Shown: in pieces, positions 11,601 to 26,018 of the stretch
Layout: each line of letters begins with the position of its first letter
Numbering within the stretch: position 1 is the first letter of the stretch
Assembly: GCA_963931865.1 (NCBI GenBank)
Contig: OZ007509.1
Span: 16,026,627 to 16,090,626 of the forward strand
Length of the DNA: 64,000 nucleotides
Reading direction: 5' to 3'
From: Axinella damicornis
Taxonomy: Eukaryota; Porifera; Demospongiae; Axinellida; Axinellidae
Translations under genes and position numbers: made by a program
The notes under the pieces: generated by a model
What the model saw: the letters and a program-made list of their open reading frames with translations, nothing else
Database searches by the model: none
What the model was told of the DNA's origin: nothing

Positions 11601-12795
11601 TGTATCATTGCTTGCCCGCCACCTTAACTGGAGGCCGTGGGGTTATATTGAGGCAGGGCCGTAGGACGAAAAAAACCGTGTCCGGCCAATGTTATAATAG
11701 CACAATTACACACTGGCATAGAGGCGCGTATTATAAATGTTTCGCCTTCATTATTCGGTTATCAGGATGGGCTCTCGTGGCACCTTAGTGCTTTGCACTG
11801 CAATTTCCAAATGTACAAGGATTGCAGGTCCCAGTGAGAACGAGACTACAGACTGTGCTGGTCTCGCTCCAGCACTCGTGCTTTTGTGCATGCCCATGCG
11901 ATAGTTTTCTTGTAAGGTCAAAACCGGTACAGCCATGGCTGGACTGGCCGTAGTGGCTCCTACGGCCCTGTGAGGTAAGCTCTGAATTTGAGGACGTCGC
12001 TAAGCACCATGACTGCCCTATTGTACCTGAGCACTTAAGTAACACTGCTATACATTAGAAGCTTTCGTATGCTACGTATGCTTTCGTATATATACTACAC
12101 ACAGTAGTACATTCATCGAACAGGTAGATCACAAGGTATGCTTTTGAGTGTCCTTCTTTGCATTCAGATATGCTTAGCAACCTCATATGTAATGCATATA
12201 CATTCTAGACCATATCTCGTTGAAGTCTCATGGCTGTCCAAGTTGTCCCGCTCCATATGTTCATAGGTGGACCAGATTTTAGTACTAGTAACCACCTAAT
12301 GGAAGTGACCACCCGCTTCGTTCCCAGGCACCTGCCCAGCTTTCATCATTTGCCCATCTTTCCATCACTTGCAGTACAGAAAGTGATGAAAGCTAGGTGA
12401 GGTCCTGGGAACGAGGCTACCCGCAGACATAATGGTGCAACTGAGTGTGCAGCTGTTACCTCAATCATTGTGATGACGTGACAGGGGTTGAGCAGGTAGA
12501 GCAGCTCCCGGGAGCAGATCTTGTAGCCGATCTCCACCCCAAACACGAGACACAACAGCACCAGCAACACTCGCTTTCCAACAAAGGAATCCGCTGTCGG
12601 GAAGGACTTTGGCATGGTGTACGTCTTCCACGCAAATATGCCCACCACTATCATCATGAAGGTGGACAGAAGTGTATCCAGGACCATAGTTCTCCTGGGA
12701 AGAAAGTTAGCACAGTCCTCCCCACCATGCCCGGGAATATCCGGGTTGATTCCCCCATACAATACATCGGCAAGCTGTTGCCAGAAGGAGCTCAT
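5628..12795 (-). CDS. TMEM164: TMEM164, multipass membrane acyltransferase-like protein
   Basis: Six minus-strand exons: 12795-12460, 9953-9904, 9839-9773, 8189-8108, 7727-7627 and 5819-5628. Every splice phase closes, giving 275 residues (human about 297). Diagnostic pieces in order: the N-terminal VLYGGINPDIPGHGGEDC, VLLCLVFGVEIGYK, YLLNPCHVITM with the conserved Cys at residue 105, YGALVAMAFPDTLSRL, FPGEVVNYWIQH, EPLTEWAWSCFSG, and THVNLNYILCPATVDPFNGP near the C-terminus. Human TMEM164 is an ER membrane protein reported to form C20:4 ether phospholipids using the NPCH cysteine; both that Cys and the later IQH histidine are present, so activity is plausible by inference. Introns hold (GT)n, G-runs, a hAT-like element (8571-9014) and dispersed repeats. 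Its ATG lies 164 bp from that of AMMECR1 on the other strand. Confidence 0.94.
6169..6506. repeat. long fold-back element in TMEM164 intron 5
   Basis: About 100-base arms (6169-6272 and 6404-6506) are imperfect inverted copies. The left arm holds ATGCAAATACTAGTCTTG and GAGACTAGTGGCACTGG; the right arm holds their complements. The spacer carries a short direct repeat of TGAGGTCAGTGACATGCC (6273-6308). Probably a MITE. Confidence 0.75.
8540..9220. repeat. about 33-base tandem repeat interrupted by a hAT-like element
   Basis: Units contain GATGCAATCGGGGAGCAGCA followed by a GTTGAAGCG-like tail. About eight degenerate units run from 9015 to 9200 and part of one precedes 8571. The array is split by the transposon-like element at 8571-9014, so it predates that insertion. 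Confidence 0.75.
8571..9014. mobile_element. non-autonomous hAT-like element with 5-bp target duplication
   Basis: Starts CAGGGGCGGATACA and ends with the near-inverse TAGATCCGCCCCTG. The flanking ATCGG at 8566-8570 and 9015-9019 looks like a 5-bp target-site duplication. The interior is non-coding and G-rich and includes a roughly 105-base segment (8660-8765) repeated at 11735-11835. Family assignment rests on the CAGGGGCGGAT-type termini only. Confidence 0.7.
10350..10705 (+). repeat. dispersed repeat, copy 1
   Basis: Contains CCGAGAAATGG, CAGACACGGCCATGCTG, GTGCACCCACC and CAGAACCTATCTCC in the same order as the second copy at 41870-42215. It is open for about 89 codons here but not in the other copy, so I do not call it a gene. 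Confidence 0.75.
11161..11320. repeat. short inverted-repeat element
   Basis: GAGGGGGCTACGTTG at 11161-11175 is exactly inverted at 11306-11320. The 160-base unit between these termini looks like a small MITE. Confidence 0.7.
12315..12420. repeat. fold-back element, CCTCGTTCCCAGG family, in TMEM164 intron 1
   Basis: Inverted arms GCTTCGTTCCCAGG and CCTGGGAACGAGGC flank inner arms with AGCTTTCATCA. It lies 40 bases from the exon 1 donor of TMEM164. Confidence 0.75.
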
Positions 12796-12959
12796 CTTTC
12801 CTGCAGTGCTGCGCAGCTGGAGTCGCTCTGGTTGCGCGCGCACGTGTCGAAGCCCATGAAAATATCCGCAGCGCAGCTGATAGTGGTGGGCGTTAATTAG
12901 ATCCCTTTATTTTGCTGACTTTGCCAAGTATGATCGGAAATTGAATGAAGTGATCCAAG
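12796..12959. promoter_or_regulatory. putative bidirectional promoter, TMEM164/AMMECR1
   Basis: Only 164 bases separate the two divergent start codons, so both 5' UTRs and core promoters must lie here unless upstream non-coding exons exist. The segment is moderately GC-rich (GCGCGCGCACGTG at about 12834-12846) and shows no TATA box. Inference from spacing only. Confidence 0.65.
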
Positions 12960-16158
<3,199 letters not shown>

Positions 16159-17824
16159 ATATTCCCTCCATCTTCTTCTAAAGAATCTCATGATCTTGTT
16201 TTCCAGCTTCAGCAGGTATCATACATGTACTTAGAGCGGTCACATATATTACCGTCACACTGCTCAGCAGTATTATGTCACAATGATGTAATCACTCTTA
16301 GAGCTCTCCGCTATAGACAGTGCCCTAGCCACTATACTATGAGATTGTTATATTATTTATGATCTATTTATCAGTTTTATGAGATCAAGAAAGCAATGCT
16401 AATTGAGTGAGTATGAGCTTATGTGACTACGAAGATGTCAGTTATGAATACGTGTTTCAGTTACGGATACAGTGGTAACCAGGCCCTTTTCTCGTCCCTC
16501 TCACATGCCTCTCACATGCCTGGGAACGAGGCTACATAGACCCATAAGAGTAGCCTCATTCCCAGGCCCGCAAGTGATGAAAAGCTGGGCGGCCATAAGA
16601 GGTGGTTCATATTAAGTTCTCTGCTTCAGGAACTCCCCAACTTGTTTGTTACTTGCACATCACTGTGTGTGGGGCCAGGGCAGGCTCACTGAGAAGAGGA
16701 ATGGTGGCGCCTATAGTCTTGTGCCTCCTTCCACGCAAACTGAAGACTATGGGCGCCTACACTCACTCCTTCAACTGTACCGTAATGGTTGACCAGTAGC
16801 TAACAATGTCCTGTTACTGCATCTATTTGGGAGCAAAGTGGTTATATTACTCACTGCAGGCCTCGAAGTTCAAGTTACTATGAAGCTTTTTCCTAACCCA
16901 GTATTTGAAGGCTTAGAACCAGAGTGGGCTATAGCTAAAGGATTTACAAGCCACACTCTGACCAATTAGATTCTAGCGTTTAATGAAGCTGTACTGTAAG
17001 CATCAAAGGAGGTCTTGGCTCAGTGGTGTACTAAGTGTATTAATTGTCAGTTCTGTGTGCATAATGTATGCACACTGATTCAGGAGTTGTCTGCAAACAA
17101 CACTGGCATCCTCATCATGTCAGTCCATGCATGCAGGAATCATCACACACAGTGCCCCACAGCTCACTCTGAATCTGGAGGTGTCTGCAAACAACACTGG
17201 CATCCTCATCAGTCCATGCAGGAATCAGTGCCCCACAGCACTGAACAAGAGCGCATGATGACATCATTGTTTTTTCACGGTTTTTTCTGAGAAGCAAGCT
17301 GTGGAACTTGAATTGGCCTATAGCTAGCTTATATTATAGTACCAGCACCATGCATAGACCCATAAGTGCACATGAACTCTTCTATTGTTATTCCTTAGGG
17401 CATGTATATGCACACAGCATTGAATCATGCAGATTTTCACACTATTGATGTGGCATACCCAAAGCCTCAAATATCATTGATCAGGTGGGCTCTATTGTGC
17501 ATGGAGGGAGGGGGGTGTTCAAATAGAGAGACTATAGAGAGGCTATAGAATGTGCATGCACACAAGCACACGAATGTACACACACAAATCTCATGCACTA
17601 AAAGGTACAACATACATTGTCTTTCAGTATACCAATCGTCACAGGTTCATATACCCGGTAGGTCATTACAAAATTAATGAAACAGCACTATTGCTCTGCA
17701 GGTGCATTATTCGACAAGTGAGCAAGTAATGGATCCTACTGTACCAGTGACAAGATTACTAGTAGGGTGTACCTCCCCTTTCTCTGGGTCGGCACCTGTG
17801 TGGTTGGCCTCAGGGGGTTCCTCT
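16159..17824. other. intergenic, repeats only
   Basis: Holds fold-back fragments at about 16500-16590 and an imperfect direct duplication (17092-17160 and 17188-17240) sharing AACAACACTGGCATCCTCAT. No convincing exon on either strand. Confidence 0.5.
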
Positions 17825-18015
17825 TCAGGTCCTTCACCATCGTCCCCTTCAGTTGGTTGTTTTGGTGTTCCAGCTGCTTGAATTTACTGGGCATTGGTAG
17901 CAGCGCCTTCCGTACCTTGTGGACTCACTGATCTCTGGCTGGATGATTCTTTAAGTCAACTGTGAGCTCCTCCACCTTCTCTTTGATGAGCGTCTCACAC
18001 TATGCCTGAAGGCTC
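17825..18015 (-). pseudogene. DCTN1: decayed dynactin subunit 1 (p150) fragment
   Basis: Read on the minus strand, three frames together give KEKVEELTVDL, then a GTEGAATNAQ-like linker, then KFKQLEHQNNQLKGTMVKDL. This is the order seen in the first coiled coil of dynactin p150 (LTVDLEILKAEIEEKG..., then [20 protein letters not shown]). At least two frameshifts and an in-frame stop break it, so it is a dead fragment. No flanking exons of the gene are visible, consistent with a retrocopy or segmental fragment. Recognition is from memory of the human protein. Confidence 0.6.
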
Positions 18016-18915
18016 TCTTATGTGTGTGTGTGTGTGAGAGGGGTGAGTTCCAGCCACATTCCCAGGTTATCATGGGGTGTGATGACCTGGCACAATGCTT
18101 TTAGAGGGGTATTAGTGTTTGCGAGCGGGATCAAAATGAAATTAAGCTGTTGATCAAAGGATCAGGACGAATTCTGAGCAACAAAAACAGGATGTCCCCT
18201 TGCCCATGAGAGATGGATAATCAATCAGAGACTGAATATAGCTGTGTGACTGACTTTAGAGTGTTCAGTTAATAACCAACCGTTCTTCCAAGAACCAGCA
18301 CCTCAGCGCAAGTGTATACGAGCAGTAAAAAATAATAGGCCCTTCACCAGACACAATCACACAAGGCTATAGCTAGAGGTGTGCCAGAGTACTAGTGAGC
18401 TACGCTGGACTCACACAGATGCAGTGAGGGGTGAGAGCTTGGAAGACCATTGAAGTGAAAACCATGCAAACACAATTGCCATGACCATGACAGGAGTGAG
18501 TGCTCACAAGATGTTTTCACATACTGGGAGCTCATGGGCGGGGGACCAGCGAAGCTACTGATTAATACTGACTGAACAGCTACAGATGATGACATGTCAC
18601 CCTAGGAATTTAAAGGGGGACATTCTCTCCAGGTTACAAGCAACATGCAGCTTCTGATTGTGTAGCCTCATTCCCAAGCCATGTGGGAGTGGCCTGGGAA
18701 TGAGGCTACTGATTGTGCAGATCTTACAAATGGTCCAGAGCAAAGCAATGTGCATGGTTGAAGTGCACATGACGATATGATACACACTGAGTTGCTCATT
18801 GTCAATAGCTATCCACCATAAAAGTCCTCATCCATGCACTCTTCGCAATCCAGTATTTCTCCCCTCACCTCCTACCACACACCACATATACTCACTCTCT
18901 CTTCTCTTTATCCAG

Positions 18916-21777
18916 GAGGCCATCTCCACAGTATCTGCCAACCTACTCATCTCCTCAGTCTTCAGTCCTTGTAATGAGAGGGATCGAGTGGAGTTGACGG
19001 ACCCAGCAAACTTGTGTACTTGAAGATTGCACAAGCCCAATAAATCAAAACCACATCACACTGAGGTCCGTCTATGCAACTTGACCCGTAAAGAGAAAGT
19101 GGTGGAGCAGCACCGTATATAATATTTGTGTGATCATCAGGCAGACACAGCCATGCACACCCGCAGAAGCACTGCACTCCACTGTATACCACACTGATTG
19201 GATGGCAGTATTTCATGTCCTTTGCAACAAGTCATCCACAGTGTACACACAAGCCTGAGGGCTCATTCTTGAGGTCCTCTTCCTCTTGGAGGTCTGTAGA
19301 GGCCCAAGATCAGGTTCATCTCAACTCACTATACAACTTTGTATATACATCCTTGGGTGCCTATTCCACAGTAGACAGACTACAGCACATTCACAGTGCT
19401 GACTTCACCATGCCAGTATAGCTCAATCTACTGTGCATGGTGCTGATCTCTGCAGGGTTGTTATGAAGTCCCTAAGCTGACAGGAGAGTTGACAACCGTC
19501 TTTCTTATCTTTCCCTCCCTCTCCACTCTCTCTCTCTTCATTTACCTTCGACTACTGGCTAACCACTCAACAGAAAAGCCGAACTGTCACAGCATGCAAC
19601 AACCTCGTTCCAGACGCCAAGCCTTTACAAACGTATCTCGAAGGGGCGTGGGGTCCTTACAGTCTCAAACTAAACTGTGACAGCAACAAACTCGTTCCCA
19701 GAGTCGCCAAACCATTTCAAACTTACTCCTAAGCGCGCGCTTAAGCGGCTTGGGGTCAGGGCACCTTGCAGCTAGCTAGCTNNNNNNNNNNNNNNNNNNN
19801 NNNNNNNNNNNNNNNNNNNNNNNNNNNNNNNNNNNNNNNNNNNNNNNNNNNNNNNNNNNNNNNNNNNNNNNNNNNNNNNNNNNNNNNNNNNNNNNNNNNN
19901 NNNNNNNNNNNNNNNNNNNNNNNNNNNNNNNNNNNNNNNNNNNNNNNNNNNNNNNNNNNNNNNNNNNNNNNNNNNNNNNNNACTCGTGCACCGGACATGG
20001 TAACCAATATTGCCATATAGCAACAGAAATGATATTTCCCATGGGAAAAAGGTCTGTTCTTTTCAATATGGAAACTGAAAGCCATATACAGGATGCTGAG
20101 GTGTAAACAGCACTGGGTACTCATCCTAAGATGGAAACCCCTGTAGTTTGGGCAATCAGGAAGTTACGGTTCAAGCCATACATGACTACCTAGTCTTGGG
20201 AGTGTACCCTCACCCTCCCACCCACCTACCCACCCACCCACCCACCCACCCACCCACCCACCCACCCACCCACCCCACCCTCCCTCCCTCCCTCCCTCCC
20301 TCCCTCCCTCCCGCCTCCTTCCCTCCCGCCTCCTTCCCTCCTACTTCCCTCCCTCCCACCTCCTTGTCCTCACCTCCTACCTCCTCCCCCCACCTCCTCC
20401 ACCTCTCCCAGCCCTCTGTGAGCTGCATTCTTCTGATGAGGAGCTGCTCCGGCTCTCCCTTGGCTGCCTCCAAAACATGCTGGTGATGTGTCCTGCAAAC
20501 GTCACTCGTCTGTCCAAGCTGAAAGGGCATGCAAGACTCACCTCCATGTTGGAGAGCAAACATCACAACCACAGGATTGAGAAGTGTATTCTCGGGGTGC
20601 TCTGTCATCTTCCTATACCCCAGCTGTGAGCCACTGTAGTATATACTATGGTATACTATGATTTAGTCTGTAGTTTTCTGTGAGCCACTGTATTATACTA
20701 TAATATGGTATACTATAGCATAGTATACTATACTATGATTTAATCTGTAGTATTGAGCCACTGTGGTATACTGTGGTATACTATGATTTAGTCAGAAACT
20801 ACACCACTGAGCTGGCTGAATTTAGTTGCCAAGGAAGTAGCTAATTAGATGTGGTAGAAGCCACGCCTACTTGGAGGATATCTGCCATTTCCAGTTTACC
20901 CTCAGCTGTCAACTGTTCAGTGTAGTTTATTCTCCTCGTAGATACTTATAACACCCCAGTTGCTATGGTAACAGTAAGTATTGTGATATACGTCTGCAGG
21001 ACTAGACCAGGTCAAGGTGAGGCTAAGCAGGGCTTCAGTCTCAGCTGTCGCCAAGGCAACTCACCCAGGCAGCCTGTCAGTCACGAGAGAAAGAAACTGC
21101 TGACCTCAGAGTAAGCTGGACGATGGAACCTTGATTGGTTGTAGCATTTGTTCTATGTGCACATGCAGTATATATGGTTGTATAATCAACATCTCCTTTC
21201 ATGATTGTAATTGCTATATGCTGGAATGATCAATTGAGTTAAAGAATGTACTCCTACACACCAACATACGTGTATACTAACACGGACCTACCTCACATCC
21301 TACACACGTAACATACGGGTGTAACAACATGCCTCACACATACACTTATGCACACACACACACATACACACACGTACAACACATACATAACAACACACCT
21401 CACATACACTTATACACACACACTCGTGCACACACACATACACACATAACATACAAGTATACCTACATAACAACTCATAACATACGGGTGTACTTGCGTA
21501 CAACACACTACACATGCACTCGTGCACACACACAGTGTGAGGCATGTTGTTACACCCGTATGTTACACCCGTATGTTACGTGTGTAGGATGTGAGGTAGG
21601 TCCGTGTTAGTATACAGTATTGTGTACAACACACTACACATGCACTCGTGCACACACACACACTCATAACATATACGGGTATACATAACCACACCTCACA
21701 CATACACTTGCACACACACACACAACATATATACCTACACAACACACCTTCATACATCATTGCACATACTCGGGCAT

Positions 21778-21818
<41 letters not shown>

Positions 21819-24800
21819 CAACTCCCACAATACATGTACACAAAAGGAAATACAAGGAACGGAGGCGTGTTAATGGAGAACGTCTGCTCCCTAACCCTAT
21901 TCACCGCTGCTTGGAGCCTGAAGAAGAAGGGGTGTGGCACTTCAAGGAAGAGAGGGAAAGGGGAGAGGCAATGGCTCAAAACTGTGAGGTGAAGGTCATC
22001 TGCAGCTGTGTGACGTGTCCGGCCTGAGTACCTTCAGCCTTCAGTTCAGTTCAGTTCAGTTCATATTGATTTGATAACCCAGGAATGCTGCATCTCCAAT
22101 ACAGAAGGTTTTCATGCAGGTCCTGGGCCTAATTAATGAGGGGTGGTGATATGACATCATCACTGAACTCACTTGAGTTACCGTAATGGCATTGCTCAAA
22201 CTTGTTTTCTGGAAGGGCAAAGGGCAACTTCCTTTTTTTTAAGGCGTACCCTCTTTCAAGTTTCAACAGGGCTTTAGTGCGATTCGAACCCAAGACATAG
22301 CCTGAGTTGAACACTAGAGACTCGCACCAGTGTACCACCTTGACTGCCATACGCATTGTGTAAACCATTGGTTCTTGATAGATATATGTGCTAGCTCTTG
22401 ACCTGCTCAAGCTTGCTATATATTTTTTTATACACCTGTGTATTCTATCTGTACACCTAGCCCAGTGGAAGCATCTCACATAGCAAGTATTACATGGTTG
22501 GATCCAAACTTCCGTATGAATCTGATGAGACACATGAGCTAATGTATGTTAGGGGTTAACTAGCATCACAAGCTAATGTATGTTAGGGGTTAACTATAGC
22601 ATCGATCACATGAGCTAATGTATGTTAGGAGTTAACTAGCATCACATGAGCTAATGTATGTTAGGGGTTAAATAGCATCACATGAGCTAATGTATGTTAG
22701 GGGTTAACTAGCATCACATGAGCTAATGTACATTAGGGGTTAAATAGCATCACATGTATGTTAGGGGTTAATTAGCATCACATGAGCTTAATGTACGTTG
22801 GGATTAACTAGCATCACATGAGCTGTGTTGGGGGTTAAATAGCATCACATGAGCTTAGGGGTTAAATAGCATCACATGAGCTTAATGTACGTTGGGATTA
22901 ACTAGCATCACATGAGCTGTGTTGGGGGTTAACTAGCATCACATGAACTAATGTATGTTGGGGGTTAACTAGCATTTGTTCAGTTTAATTGAAGTTAATT
23001 GGCTAGTGCTTCATTGCAGCGATGTTTTGAGCGTCAACCACATACGAAAGGGACGACTCAAGCGGTAGGCCTGTCCACAAATAGACACCCACACACACAC
23101 ACGCACACGCACACACACACATGCACATACTTTTATTCACACGTTATTATGTTTTCCAGCTCTATTTGTGCCATGGTAAACACAGCCAAGGCTTCTACCG
23201 TCTACATTGGCGTGCGGAACACCGGGGCTGTGGTGGGGATCAGGATAGACCGAAAAGAGGTTGGACAGCCATTGTACAGTTAGACTGTCTGAGCCTGACT
23301 GAACTGGTTTCGGTCAGTATACCGTAGTTGCGTGTTATGGGCACAGCTACTCGTTATTGAGTGCTGAAGTCTTCTTCCAGAAACTCTCCTATTTTTGATC
23401 CTACGGAGTGGGAAAAAACTGTGATTCGAAATGAAGCCCACTTCATCGAGGAATGTCATTCAAAATTAAGCGCATGTCGCTTAAAGGCGCATAAAACTGT
23501 GGAGATATAGACATGTGACATAATAACGAGCGACTGTGGTATATAGCTACAGCCACAGTCTTGGGATTATCGGTGGAAATGAATCACTTCAAACAACTAT
23601 TTCTGGATGGCTTGAAGTGCCAGGCAATGGTAGGAACTCAGGGCCATGGAAATCACACTGGCCATGGCTGAACCAATATTTGGTGTGTGCCTGGATAAAA
23701 TGATGCAGGAAATTAAGGCAATAATTGTTAAGTAGCTTTGCTACTTCCCCTCATCTGCATATGTCGGCAGTCTGGTTCCTGACTCTGACCGGCCCTTCAG
23801 CTTACTATACCTGCCCCTCAGCTTACTATACCTGCCCCTCAGCTTACTATATGTCAATACATCAATTATAGCAATGTATCGTTACAGCAGAACATAATAT
23901 CGTTGCAGCTGTAATGCACATGCATAAGAAAGACAGCACCAAGCTGCTAAGAGAGCATTCCTGATGACTGAAATTAGACTGACAAATTACTTCCCTGGCC
24001 CTTGAACTTAACTGCTACTTTCTTTGACTCCCTCAGAGAGACATTCTCACCGTGGACATCGACAACCTCATGAGGGACTTTCAGCCGTGCATCAAGCATG
24101 ACCGCTACAAGGTGAGTGGTCTGTGAGGTGTGGTGCGTGTGCTTGACAGCAAGTTCACCTACATGCTTCTATATCTTTAGGTTCTCTACATACCAGTTGC
24201 CTACAGCATTAAAGAAGGGAGGTTAGTGCACGGGGCCACCGTTCACCTTTTTGCCGACGCAATCCCCCTTTTTGCCTTGACCTGTGAACCAACAACCAAC
24301 CATGACGTCATAATGATGTGTGCGTAGTATACGGAGGTATACGGTCCAAGTAATATACGGAAGTGCACGATTAATGGACACGTGCAATGAAGGTTGACGA
24401 GCACGTTGACGATCCGAGGCCGTGGAAGAAGCGCGTCCTCCTACCAAGAAGCTCTGCAGTTGTGGGGCAGATCTCTCATCACTGAGCATATATCACATCA
24501 GAAAACACTTGGCTGGGTCGAATCACCTGAAGGTACAGGCAGCGAGTGGGCTGCAGGTGCCCACGTCCACCAAGAGGACGCCTGTGGTGCAGCACCCGTG
24601 TGCAGAGCTGAAATGGAGGTAGCGAGAGGGCCTAGGGGGGAGGATAGGGAGGCGGTTTTGACGGCATAAAAGGTTAGAATCCCTGCAAGTACCAAATTGC
24701 CACTCCGAGTACTTTTTTGCCTGAGGGGAAACAACCAACCAACTAAAGTGGCATTGCATCTGGCAATTTGGTAACTGTGGCCCCGTGGGTTCGTGTATAG

Positions 24801-26018
24801 CTGCTGGACGAGAAGCTCTCTTCATAATCTCCCTCTTTGTCACTCATTCTTCACTCCTTCCCTCATGCATTCCCACATCACCCCCCCCCCCCCCCCCCCC
24901 GATAGCCCCAGGATTGCTGAAGGCTACTACGTTGTCCAGCTGGAGCTGCATGGCTCCCTCGTCCATCAAATTCACACCATCGGAGAGCCAGGGAAGTCAG
25001 GAGAACTCTTCGAGAGGTGAGCAGCAGCTGTTGCAATCCTAGCTGTAATCATTTCACACAATACCGTAGTCGCGCGTTATTAGGCGCATCTCACTGATAG
25101 GCGCATATTCACTGTTAGGCGCAGGTTCAACTCTCGTCCCAGGTAAGCGCTGCAGTCTTCTTCCAGAAACTGCCATTTTCGATCCTTCAGAGTGCAAAAC
25201 AGCTATATTCGAATTGAAGCGCACTTCCTATTCGAGGAATGTCATTATTTTTACATGTATTATTAGGCGCATCTCGCTTATAGGCGCATATTTCCTTCCT
25301 GTGGAGTTATAGGCGCATGCGCCTAATAACGCGCGACTACGGTACCTTAGTTGCCGATTATTTTGCGTGGCAATAATTTAGCAGTCTAGCCACTAAACGT
25401 GATACACAAATATTTCGTGGAGGACGAGTATAGCAATCAAGCTGTGTATGCGTGGCTGCCATGTCTACAGCGACATATGGGAAGCAACTGCTGGGGAAGA
25501 GCTACTGCGTGAGCCTGAGCCCAGGAACACGCAAGACAGTAACTGTTATGCCTAGCGCCTAGCTGTGGAAAAATATTCCACGCATTTAATATTCATGGTC
25601 TTACTCTTACTTCATCTGCGAATATTCCCCACTGTGAAATTAACTGCAACTACTGTACATGACGTTTATCCTCACCTACAGGTGTTACTACCGTGCTGGG
25701 AAGAGCAATGAAGCAGTGAGTGGTCACCAAATATTATGGTAGTAACACGTATGTTACCATGTGTATTGATGTCAGCTGGTGGGCTGTGCTGAGACAGTGC
25801 ATACGTATATAGAATCATCTTGGTACAGTGTCAAATCCCTGATCACTGATAATATCTCACTAGCTGTTCTTGCATGTCTCTAGATCTTATTCCAGGAATT
25901 GCGGAACATAATTGCATTCGAAGAGACAAAGAAATATTCTGAGGTTGTCACGAGCATGGAGCGTCAGATTGCGGACATGAAAGAGGCAATCAAGTTGCTG
26001 AATACGACTGAGACATGA
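18916..26018 (+). CDS. armadillo-like repeat plus Schlafen AlbA_2 domain protein
   Basis: Exons 18916-19015, 20412-20625, 21000-21110, about 21847-22015 (uncertain ends), 23020-23064, 23160-23259, 24037-24111, 24181-24221, 24912-25016, 25682-25715 and 25884-26018. The first two encode leucine-rich helices (EELLRLSLGCLQNMLVMCPA; RIEKCILGVLCHLPIPQL) like armadillo-type repeats. Their phase runs directly into the charged exon at 21000. From 23020 the protein is a Schlafen AlbA_2 fold: RSICAMVNTAKASTVYIGVR, GAVVGIRIDRKE, DIDNLMRDFQPCIKHDRY, VLYIPVAYSIKEGRIAEGYY. It ends in a helical, coiled-coil-like tail (VVTSMERQIADMKEAIKLLN). AlbA_2 domains occur in Schlafen nucleases and Schlafen-like proteins. 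The 5' end is not found, one junction (22015/23020) is weak, and a 200-base N gap lies in intron 1. The AlbA part is secure; the fusion is inferred from phase continuity. Confidence 0.72.
19782..19981. other. assembly gap (200 N)
   Basis: Exactly 200 undetermined bases, a typical scaffolding gap. It lies within the first recognised intron of the ARM-Schlafen gene. Confidence 0.99.
20216..20345. repeat. (CCCA)n followed by (CCCT)n microsatellite
   Basis: CACCCACC units give way to CTCCCTCC units about 70 bases before the exon at 20412; the tract may act as an extended polypyrimidine region. Confidence 0.9.
21240..21835. repeat. (CA)n-rich minisatellite field
   Basis: CACACATACACAC tracts alternate with units such as ACATACGGGTGTA and CACTCGTGCACACACAC, including an inverted segment at about 21535-21605. 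Ends just before the presumed exon at 21847. Confidence 0.85.
22270..22355 (-). repeat. tRNA-derived SINE-like sequence
   Basis: On the minus strand, a TGGCAGTCAAGGTGGTACA A-box-like segment (about 22350-22331) is followed 40-odd bases later by GGTTCGAATC (22290-22281), a good B box. A T-run follows downstream. The cloverleaf is poor, so a SINE head rather than a working tRNA. Confidence 0.6.
22540..22975. repeat. about 37-base tandem repeat, eleven or more units
   Basis: Units follow the pattern GCATCACATGAGCTAATGTA then TGTTAGGGGTTAACTA, with internal deletions in later copies. Located in an intron of the ARM-Schlafen gene. Confidence 0.9.
23320..23541. mobile_element. diverged TA-flanked MITE, copy 3
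   Basis: The termini TACCGTAGTTGCGTG and a degraded inverse (ACGAGCGACTGTGGTA), and inner words CTTCTTCCAGAAACTC and AATGTCATT, match the copies at 25062-25344 and 59105-59389 but with many changes. Confidence 0.7.
25062..25344. mobile_element. TA-flanked MITE, copy 1
   Basis: TACCGTAGTCGCGCGTTATT at the left end is exactly inverted at the right end, flanked by TA. Non-coding, 283 bases, in an intron of the ARM-Schlafen gene. Nearly identical to 59105-59389. TA flanks suggest a Tc1/mariner-type mobiliser. Confidence 0.88.

Noticed and set aside
19050..19440. Possible additional dynactin fragments on the minus strand
   Set aside because: Resemblance was only a few scattered residues and the order along the protein would be wrong.
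20210..20608. 132-residue minus-strand frame
   Set aside because: Its Gly/Val-rich part is the (CCCA)n/(CCCT)n microsatellite read backwards; the rest is antisense to the armadillo-like exon.
21329..21992. Thr/His-rich open frames on both strands
   Set aside because: Produced by (CA)n tracts; only the last part, after about 21847, has exon character.
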